Assembly (NCBI RefSeq): GCF_006539185.1
Contig: NZ_BJMN01000029.1
Coordinates: forward strand, 82,658 to 146,657
DNA length: 64,000 nt
DNA from: Streptomyces gardneri
GTDB taxonomy: Bacteria; Actinomycetota; Actinomycetes; Streptomycetales; Streptomycetaceae
Direction: 5' to 3'
The notes beneath the pieces are model-generated. The model searched no databases. It was not told the origin of the DNA and saw nothing but the letters and a program-made list of their open reading frames with translations. Below, in pieces: positions 44,601 through 50,362 of the stretch. Position numbers and translations under genes: made by a program. Numbering within the stretch: the stretch's first letter is position 1; each line of letters opens with the position of its first letter.

Positions 44601-46190
44601 AAACTCGGCCGGGCCATCCGGGAGATCAACGTCTACGCGCTGGCCCGCATCGAGCACCGGCACGACACCATCCAGCTGCACCGACTGGTCCAGGCCGTGC
44701 TGGTCAACCGCATGTCCCCGCAGCAGCAGGCGGACATGCGGCACGGCGCCCATCTGCTCCTCGCCGACGCCAACCCCAACAGCCCCGCCTCGCGCGAACT
44801 GTGGCCGCGCTACCAGGCGCTGCTCCCGCACGTGGTGGTGTCCCGGGCCGTGGAGTGCGAGTCGCCGTGGGTACGCGGTCTCGTCCGCGGCATGGTGGAG
44901 TTCCTCTACGTCTGGGGCGAGCACAAGGGCTCGGCGGCGATGGCCCGCGAGGCGCTGGAGATCTGGACCGAGAGGTTCGGCCCCGAGGACCAGCAGACGC
45001 TGGAGATGGCGAAGTGGCTGGCCTTCACCCTGCGCGTGCTCGGTGAGTACCAGGAAGCCGCCGCGATGATGCAGCGCACGGCGGACACGTACATCCGGAC
45101 CGCGGGCGAGGACGACGAGGGCACCCTCGACGCCCTCATCCAGCTGTGCACCGGCCTGCGGCTGCGGGCCGAGATGGCACGGGGTCTGGAGATCAACCGG
45201 TCGGTGTACGAGCGCTCCCTGCGGGCGTTCGGCGAGGACGACCCGGCCACCCTCCGTGCGGCCCACAGCCTGGGCGTCGGCCTGCGGCTGATGGGGCTGT
45301 ACCGGGAGGCTCGCGTGTACGACACGGAGACGGCCCGGCTGCGCGCCCTCAACCTGGGCGAGAACCACTTCGACACCCTGAACACGCTGAGCGGCCTGTC
45401 GATCGACATCCGCGAGACCGGCGACTACGTGGAGGCCGTGGCCCACCAGGAGGACGTCTACGCCCGCTACATCGCTGCCTTCGGCGAGGACAACCCCACC
45501 ACCCTCGGCTGTGGCCGCGTCCTCTCGGTGTGCCGCCGCCGCGCGGGGGACCACGAAGGGGCGCTGGAGCTCTCGGAGACGGTGTGGACGAAGTTCGTGA
45601 ACCGCTTCGGACCCGACCACCCGGACGCCGTCGCCTGCGGGGCCAACCTCGTCGTCGACCTGCGGCAGGACGGTCAGCTGCGGCGCTCGCGGGAGCTCGG
45701 CGAGGCGACCGTCGACCGCTACGCGGCGAAGCTCGGGGCCGACCACCCCTACACCCTGTCGGCCCGCACCAACCTGGCCCTCACCCTGCGGCACCTCGGG
45801 GACCTCGACGCCGCCGGGGAGCACCTCGCGGTGGCCCTGCCCGGGATGCGCGAGTCGCTGGGCGACACGCACGTCCTCACGCTGACCACGGCCATCGGCG
45901 CGGCCAGCCAGTACGCGGCCGAGGGGCGTGTCACGGAGGCCCTGGAGCTGGACGAGAAGACCCTGGAGATCCTTACGCGGGACCACGGCGAGGACCACCC
46001 GACCACGCTGGCCTGCGCCAACAACATGGTCCTCGACCTGCGCGCGCTGAACCGCGACGCCGAGGCCACGGCCCTGCACACCGAGACCCTGACCCACTAC
46101 CGCCGCCGGCTCGGCGAGGACCACCCGGCGATCGCCGCCTCGGCGGGCGGACGGCGGGCGGACGTCGACATCGCACCCGTGCCCTTCTAG
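41601..46190 (+). CDS. vWA/NB-ARC/TPR fusion protein (SAV_2336 N-terminal-like, FxsT-type)
   Basis: 1529 aa. After a Pro/Gly-rich stretch (residues 20-150) comes a vWA-like domain at about 215-400: FDLVLVVDDHVTMTIWEQTV and RRIVLVLTDALAPLWRGEAG, with a helical segment to about 620. The MIDAS motif is degenerate (DDHVT instead of DxSxS). A linker (about 620-710) leads into an NB-ARC ATPase with P-loop HGMGGVGKSQIAIEYVY near 745, a GMAVPEYL-type helical region, and TPR repeats from about 1090 to 1500 (LGEDHPxTL-like units). NCBI-style naming for this NB-ARC/TPR half is FxSxx-COOH system TPR protein (FxsT). The combination of a vWA partner of MoxR and an FxsT-like half in one chain is notable. 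Confidence 0.78.
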   Translation: MDEDARPEPEAFELAEALWLHAYQTLAARLPPSTDPPRPRPAMPPGLSGPLDGHGRPEGHGPADDPEPSAGSGLPESHGPPPGGAPDGTPGGAASGAPHGTPDRAPGPAANGGGPDPAPRLPGVPWPAVAPGGPGRLPPEGEAVSAYPLTGDFQDVYVRAGPAPDLRDAAGIGRWLRPLRQVVPSASEIELDEEVTAERAAEDGLWLPYVRSADERRFDLVLVVDDHVTMTIWEQTVAEFTAVVEQSGAFRDVRVRRLGVRETATGEEVVLRGPYGERGPAGDPAELVDRTGRRIVLVLTDALAPLWRGEAGARALELWATAGPTAVVHLLSQRDWHRTALTPRRVRVRGPRAGARNTELSVHFPEAELDPFDPPPSTWRVAVPVLELDAGWLGRWAALVAGTEPGWTDASVLLLGAPAPAAWEDDEEDEPCAPSVQERVRRFRSHATPTAFRLATHLAATVLEPRLVRDVRLKLVPEAQPAHVAELFLSGLVEELPSEEPSGAAFPTPLDFVDGAREALLSSAMRGDTARVARSMSDFYADRFEAARGLRGALLAPEDVPDPPLTEESLPFVRVELAVLRALSGPYLERAQRISAALEGGPPGASLVPNDPLLVHDIRHTPENSDTGGLAMTDTTASQHQREDGGALNGTPVQSIPGPSPDGQSDTGTTPAHGTTTPAHGTPIPGPAAPQPQPQTHPRLSVPAVWGNVPPNNPNFVGREDLLTQVREQLLTGDTSAVLPHTLHGMGGVGKSQIAIEYVYRYASDYDIVWWIPSEQPTMILTALTELAQRMGLNAGSEANRAVPAVREALRRGDPYSRWLLVFDNAENVEAVRPYFPTGGTGKILITSRNQEWDRVARTLSVDVFSREESKSLLRRRARDLTDEDADKLAEALGDLPLAIEQAAAWQAVTGMAVPEYLRLINEKIAELMLELVPSPDYPMSVAAAWDVSLRQLEQRNPAALQLLQVCSFFAPEPISRSLFNNSRSTTIAPELDDALRHPIKLGRAIREINVYALARIEHRHDTIQLHRLVQAVLVNRMSPQQQADMRHGAHLLLADANPNSPASRELWPRYQALLPHVVVSRAVECESPWVRGLVRGMVEFLYVWGEHKGSAAMAREALEIWTERFGPEDQQTLEMAKWLAFTLRVLGEYQEAAAMMQRTADTYIRTAGEDDEGTLDALIQLCTGLRLRAEMARGLEINRSVYERSLRAFGEDDPATLRAAHSLGVGLRLMGLYREARVYDTETARLRALNLGENHFDTLNTLSGLSIDIRETGDYVEAVAHQEDVYARYIAAFGEDNPTTLGCGRVLSVCRRRAGDHEGALELSETVWTKFVNRFGPDHPDAVACGANLVVDLRQDGQLRRSRELGEATVDRYAAKLGADHPYTLSARTNLALTLRHLGDLDAAGEHLAVALPGMRESLGDTHVLTLTTAIGAASQYAAEGRVTEALELDEKTLEILTRDHGEDHPTTLACANNMVLDLRALNRDAEATALHTETLTHYRRRLGEDHPAIAASAGGRRADVDIAPVPF

Positions 46191-46205
46191 TACGGGGTAC
46201 GGGAA

Positions 46206-46236
46206 GGCCGGCCGGGTCTCCGGGACCCGGCCGGCC
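46206..46236. terminator. Terminator between the vWA/TPR and antiporter genes
   Basis: Perfect 13-bp arms GGCCGGCCGGGTC and GACCCGGCCGGCC around TCCGG, 15 bp after the fusion gene stop. The convergent antiporter gene ends at 46275, so the hairpin may act in both directions. Confidence 0.85.
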
Positions 46237-46274
46237 CGCAGGCGTCCCGGCAGCCTCGACGACCGTGGCCGCCG

Positions 46275-47603
46275 CTACGGCGCGGGCGCCGCTTCGGCAC
46301 CCGCGGCGGGAACGGGGCCCGCGTCCGGCCCCTGGCCGGGCAGGGTCTCCGGGGGCGTGCCGGTGCTCGCCGGGCGGCCCTTGGGCGGCCGGCGCAGCAG
46401 TCTGATCAGCGGTCCGGCGGCGGCCGTGGTCAGGAGCGCCATCACGACGAGGAGCGCGTAGAGCCGGGGGCCGATCACGCCGGTCGCCAACCCGACGTTG
46501 AGCACGATGAGTTCGGTGAGTCCACGGGTGTTGAGCAGGACGCCGATCAGCAGCGAGTCCCGCCAGGGGATGCGGACGCCTCGGGCCGCGAGCGTGCCGG
46601 AGGCCACCTTGCTCACCACCGCCGCGGCGCATATCACCACCAGGAGCAGCAGGTCGGAGCCGTGCAGCCCGTCGAGCGCGACGGCCATCCCGGAGACCGC
46701 GAAGAACACCGGGAGCAGCAGGCCCCCGGCGTCCTGGAGCGGGCGCAGCAGGCTGCCGTCCGGGGTGCCGTCGGGGCGGCGGGGCATCACGACCCCGGCG
46801 AGGAGCGCGCCGAAGATGACGTGCAGCCCGAGCGCGTTGGTGGCCCAGGCCGATGCCAGCGCCACGGACACGGCGACCGGGACCTGGTAGGACACCCGGG
46901 CGCCGGCCCGGCCCTTCCACCAGGCCAGCAGGGGGCGTACGGCGAAGAGCATCACCAGGACGTACACGGCCAGCAGGGCGGCCTTGACCCCCCAGTCGCG
47001 CAGCGAGCCGTGCGCGCCTCCCACCAGGACCACGGCGAGGACGGGCCAGCTCAGCGCGTCGATGACACCGGCCGAGGCCATCGCGACCGTGCCGGGGACG
47101 GTCCCGCCGAGCCCTTGGTCCTTGATGATGCTCGCGAGCACCGGGACCGCCGTGATGGACAGCGCCACCGCCATGTAGAGGGTGAAGGTGGCGTCGACCG
47201 GGCGTCCGCCGTTGACCGCCACGAAGGCCTCGGGGAGCAGCATGACCAGGCCCGCGCCCATGGCCATGGGGATGACGAAGCCGCCCAGGGAGACGGCGGC
47301 CACCGCCCGCTGACCGCGCAGGAGGCCCAGGTCCAGTTCGTATCCGACGGCGAACAGGAAGAGGACCAGGGCCACTTGGGCGAAGGAGGTGAGGATGGGT
47401 TGGATCTCCGCCGGGAAGAGCGTCTCGTACACCCGGCCGGGTACCAGCCCCAGGAGGCTGGGGCCGAGCGCGATGCCCGCGAAGAGCTGCCCCACGACCG
47501 GTGGTTGGCCCAGCCTGCGGGCCGCCGCGCCCAGGGCGGAGGAGGTCGTGATCACCACGGCGAGCGCTGCGACGACATGCGTGACGACGGAGTCCGAACT
47601 CAC
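46275..47603 (-). CDS. Cation:proton antiporter (CPA2-like)
   Basis: 442 aa with about twelve membrane helices. N-terminal LGQPPVVGQLFAGIALGPSLLG and the ALSITAVPVLASIIKD segment are typical of the Na+(K+)/H+ exchanger family. It exchanges a monovalent cation for protons. GTG at 47603 has AGAAGGGG seven bases upstream and gives VSSDSVVTHVVAALA. The gene lies inside the conflict cassette, convergent with the vWA/TPR gene and divergent from the hydrolase gene, and its promoter shares repeated elements with the hydrolase promoter. The C-terminal tail is Pro/Ala rich. Confidence 0.85.
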   Translation of the reverse strand: MSSDSVVTHVVAALAVVITTSSALGAAARRLGQPPVVGQLFAGIALGPSLLGLVPGRVYETLFPAEIQPILTSFAQVALVLFLFAVGYELDLGLLRGQRAVAAVSLGGFVIPMAMGAGLVMLLPEAFVAVNGGRPVDATFTLYMAVALSITAVPVLASIIKDQGLGGTVPGTVAMASAGVIDALSWPVLAVVLVGGAHGSLRDWGVKAALLAVYVLVMLFAVRPLLAWWKGRAGARVSYQVPVAVSVALASAWATNALGLHVIFGALLAGVVMPRRPDGTPDGSLLRPLQDAGGLLLPVFFAVSGMAVALDGLHGSDLLLLVVICAAAVVSKVASGTLAARGVRIPWRDSLLIGVLLNTRGLTELIVLNVGLATGVIGPRLYALLVVMALLTTAAAGPLIRLLRRPPKGRPASTGTPPETLPGQGPDAGPVPAAGAEAAPAP

Positions 47604-47617
47604 CGGCACACCCCTTC

Positions 47618-47710
47618 TGGCATATGCCGCACACTGTGGCACAGTCCCTACGGAGTGTAGCCGCCGACGCGCCAAGTGGCCTATCGTGGAAGCCATTTGG
47701 CGTATGCCGC
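47618..47710. promoter_or_regulatory. Paired 13-bp elements in the antiporter/hydrolase divergent promoter
   Basis: TGGCATATGCCGC at 47618-47630 and TGGCGTATGCCGC at 47698-47710, the same orientation, one mismatch, 80 bp apart. Each contains a near-palindromic GGCRTATGCC core (the left copy, GGCATATGCC, is a perfect 10-bp palindrome). The left copy sits just upstream of the antiporter start, the right one 18 bp upstream of the hydrolase start. A shared repressor is likely; the regulator itself is not in the window. Confidence 0.6.
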
Positions 47711-47728
47711 CTCGAACGGGGGGTCAGC

Positions 47729-48949
47729 ATGACGACGGTGCTGTTCGTACACGGCACGGGAGTGCGCGAGCCGGGATTCACCGGAACCCTGGAGCTGGTA
47801 CGGGAGGGATTGCGGCCCTTACGGCCCGAAGTCGCCGTTACTCCCTGTTATTGGGGTGAAAGCGCGGGATCGGCACTCCGTTCGAACGGCGCCTCCGTGC
47901 CGGGGTACGGCAGCGGGCGCGGGCTGCCGGGGGCGGGGGGCCCGGGAGCGGAGGCCGACGGCCTCGACGAGGACGTCGAGTTCTGGGGGCTCCTCTATCT
48001 CGACCCCCTGCTCGAACTGCGCCTGCTCACCTCGGAATCGGCGGCCCGGACGGAGCTGGCCCCGGGCGCGGTATCGCCGGGCGAGGCCCTCTCCTCGGCG
48101 GCCCAGTCCCTCGCCGGGGACGCCCGCCTGCGCGAGCTGCTGGACGCCGCGGGAATCGGCGAGGACTTTCCCGCCGCCGTCGCCGCCGTCCTCACCTCGC
48201 CGGACTGCCGCCAGTTCCTGCGCTCCCCCGCCGCGAGCACCGAAGCCGACGCGCTGGCACGGGCGTTCACGGCCGAGGCGGTACGCCGCCGGGCCGAGCG
48301 GCCGGGTGCGGCACCGGTCTTCGACGGCACCGCCCGCGACGAGGCCGTCGCCCGGATCGTCGCCCTGCTCCCCGGCGACCCGTCCGACGGCGCCGGGACG
48401 CACCGCGGCCCCGTCACCCGGCGGGTCAAGCGGCTCGCCGGCCGCCTGGCGCTCGGGCTGGCCTCCGCCCAGGTGGTGAAGCGGCGCTCGGCGCTCACCG
48501 ACGCGGCGCATCCGGCGGCCGGGGACGTGCTGCTCTACCTGTCCCGGGGCGGCGCGATCCGCGAGGTCGTCGCGGAGGCGGTCCGGGCCGCCGAGCCGCC
48601 GGTCGTCCTGCTCGCGCACAGCCTCGGCGGGATCGCCTCGCTGGACCTGCTGGTGCTGCGGGCGCTGCCGGAGGTCGAACTGCTCGTCACCGTCGGCTCG
48701 CAGGCGCCGTTCCTGTACGAGCTGGGGGCGCTGCCGAGCCTGGAGCACGGCGCGTCGCTGCCCGGTCACGTACCGCCCTGGCTGAACGTGTACGACCGGC
48801 GGGACCTGCTCAGCTACGTCGGCGCGGGTGTCTTCCCCGACCGGGTCCGGGACGTGGCCCTCGACAGCCGCCAGCCCTTCCCCCTCTCCCACAGCGCCTA
48901 CTGGAGCAACCCCGAGCTGTACCGCCTCCTCGCGGAGGAGCTGCCGTGA
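47729..48949 (+). CDS. Alpha/beta hydrolase, likely effector
   Basis: 406 aa. N-terminal TVLFVHGTGVREPGFTGTLE (oxyanion region), nucleophile elbow in VVLLAHSLGGIASLDLL (Ser near residue 298), and a late His candidate in FPLSHSAYWSN. The fold suggests a lipase, esterase or acyl-transfer enzyme. ATG at 47729 follows a run of G. Its stop overlaps the caspase start (GTGA), so it is made with the caspase. In the EAD-type conflict systems, lipase-like hydrolases are among the known effectors. Confidence 0.8.
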   Translation: MTTVLFVHGTGVREPGFTGTLELVREGLRPLRPEVAVTPCYWGESAGSALRSNGASVPGYGSGRGLPGAGGPGAEADGLDEDVEFWGLLYLDPLLELRLLTSESAARTELAPGAVSPGEALSSAAQSLAGDARLRELLDAAGIGEDFPAAVAAVLTSPDCRQFLRSPAASTEADALARAFTAEAVRRRAERPGAAPVFDGTARDEAVARIVALLPGDPSDGAGTHRGPVTRRVKRLAGRLALGLASAQVVKRRSALTDAAHPAAGDVLLYLSRGGAIREVVAEAVRAAEPPVVLLAHSLGGIASLDLLVLRALPEVELLVTVGSQAPFLYELGALPSLEHGASLPGHVPPWLNVYDRRDLLSYVGAGVFPDRVRDVALDSRQPFPLSHSAYWSNPELYRLLAEELP

Positions 48950-50076
48950 CGGGGGCGCGGCCGGAGCGCACGTACGCCCTCGTCGTCGGCGCGGAGCGGT
49001 ACGCGGCCGGGCCGTCCTGGGACCTGCCGGGGCCCGCCGCCGACGCCCGCCGCTTCACCGGCTGGCTGCGCGGGCGCGGCGTACCGGCTGCCAATGTCTT
49101 CCTGCTGCTCGATCCGCTGCCCGGCGCGGGCGGACCCGGACCCGAGGTCGACGTCGCCGCGGACACCGCCGGGCGGGAGGCCGTGCAGGAGGTGCTGACG
49201 CGCCGGCTTCCGGTGCTGGAGGGCGACCTCCTGTGGGTGTTCTGGGGCGGCCACGGCGTCACCGACCCGCAGGGGCACCGCAGGCTCTTCTACGCCGACG
49301 CCGGCCCGGACGACCGCCGGAACCTGGACCTGGACGCCTGGCTGACCGCCTTCACCACCGATCTCCTGCCGGGCTTCCGGCGCCAGATCTGGGTGGTGGA
49401 CTCCTGCCAGACCTTCGTCGAGGACCTCGGCTTCGCCCGCTCCCTGCCCACCGAACTGCCGTCCGGGGGCGAGCGGTTGCCGGGCCGGGAGCAGTTCGTC
49501 CTGCTGGCCTCCCGCCCGGGGCAGCGGGCGGTCAACGACCCCGTACGGCAGACGGGGGCGTTCTCCCGGGCCGTGCTGGCCGCCCTGGCCGCCTCGGACG
49601 GCGGCGTCTGGCCGCCCGACATGAACGCGGTCGCGGACACCGTCCTCGGGCAGTTCACGGGGCCGTCCACCGGGCCGTCCACCGGTACCGGCCAGCGGCC
49701 CACCTCGCTGTGGCACCGGTCCTGGGCGGGCGACGAGCGCCGGCTGGACTTCCCGACGACCCGGCGCCTGGAGGAACCGGTGCCGGACGCGGGTCTCGCC
49801 GAACTCATCGGCCTGCTCGCCGGATGGCCGAGCATGGCGGACCGGGACCACCGTCAGCTGGTGCTCGGGATGCTGTCCCCCGACCTCGCCGGATCGATCC
49901 CCCGCATGGGGGCGCCGCGCCCCGACATCATCAGCATCGTGCGGACCTGCCGGCGCCACCCGGGGGGTCTGGCCGCCCTCGTCGAGGCGCTCGCCCTGCT
50001 CGAACCGGGCTCCCTGGAGCAGCGCGATCTGAAGGACTGGGCCGACCGCTGGCTGAGGCCGGGAACGGGCGGCTGA
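48946..50076 (+). CDS. Caspase-like (C14) protease with C-terminal EAD domain
   Basis: 376 aa. Residues 1-240 form a caspase/metacaspase fold: YALVVGAERYAAGPSWDLPG at the start, catalytic His103 in VFWGGHGVTDPQG and Cys154 in WVVDSCQTFVEDLG. A low-complexity spacer (GPSTGPSTGTG) precedes a C-terminal EAD-like domain at about 280-370 (IISIVRTCRRHPGGLAALVE, PGSLEQRDLKDW). That domain shares the IVRxCxxxPxGLxxL pattern with the EAD of the VMAP protein at 38963, so the two could dock by like-with-like contact. Bacterial caspases cut after Arg/Lys or Asp; specificity unknown. Confidence 0.85.
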   Translation: MTGARPERTYALVVGAERYAAGPSWDLPGPAADARRFTGWLRGRGVPAANVFLLLDPLPGAGGPGPEVDVAADTAGREAVQEVLTRRLPVLEGDLLWVFWGGHGVTDPQGHRRLFYADAGPDDRRNLDLDAWLTAFTTDLLPGFRRQIWVVDSCQTFVEDLGFARSLPTELPSGGERLPGREQFVLLASRPGQRAVNDPVRQTGAFSRAVLAALAASDGGVWPPDMNAVADTVLGQFTGPSTGPSTGTGQRPTSLWHRSWAGDERRLDFPTTRRLEEPVPDAGLAELIGLLAGWPSMADRDHRQLVLGMLSPDLAGSIPRMGAPRPDIISIVRTCRRHPGGLAALVEALALLEPGSLEQRDLKDWADRWLRPGTGG

Positions 50077-50159
50077 CCGGCGGATCACGCTCTTCCCGAA
50101 CCCCCCTGCCTGCGCCATCATGAAGTCAACGGGGTTCATGGCTGTGAGGGGGTTGTCGC

Positions 50160-50342
50160 ATGCACGCGTCCGACGAGTACATGGGATCCGAGTTGATCGA
50201 TCTCAGCGAGATGCCGCTGTCCGCCCTCCGGTCGCAGAGTCCGAGCCTGCACGCCCGCTCGCTGGAGCGGCTGCTCCGTCAGGTCGAGTGTCCGCGGGTC
50301 AACTTCGCCGGGGGGGACGGGCAGCCCGGGCGGGCCGACTGA
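50160..50342 (+). CDS. Small peptide, candidate FxsA-like RiPP precursor
   Basis: 60 aa. ATG at 50160 has GAGGGGG seven bases upstream. The middle ELIDLSEMPLSALRSQSP followed by LERLLRQV fits the leader pattern I know from FxSxx-COOH precursor peptides. The C-terminus is VECPRVNFAGGDGQPGRAD, so the expected terminal FxSxx is absent; the nearest match is NFAGGD, seven residues from the end. Gene ends 20 bp before the HExxH hydroxylase gene. Assigned as RiPP precursor by pattern and context; no product is proven. Confidence 0.6.
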   Translation: MHASDEYMGSELIDLSEMPLSALRSQSPSLHARSLERLLRQVECPRVNFAGGDGQPGRAD

Positions 50343-50362
50343 CGGTCCCCGGGAGGAGATCC

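Noticed and set aside
43440..46124. 894-aa minus-strand ORF opposite the vWA/TPR gene
   Set aside because: Antisense shadow rich in Arg/Gly/Val; the plus strand has the P-loop and TPR units.
50310..50316. Frameshift in the G7 run restoring a terminal FxSxx motif in the peptide
   Set aside because: Neither adding nor removing one G gives a short frame ending in FxSxx; the annotated frame stays the best.
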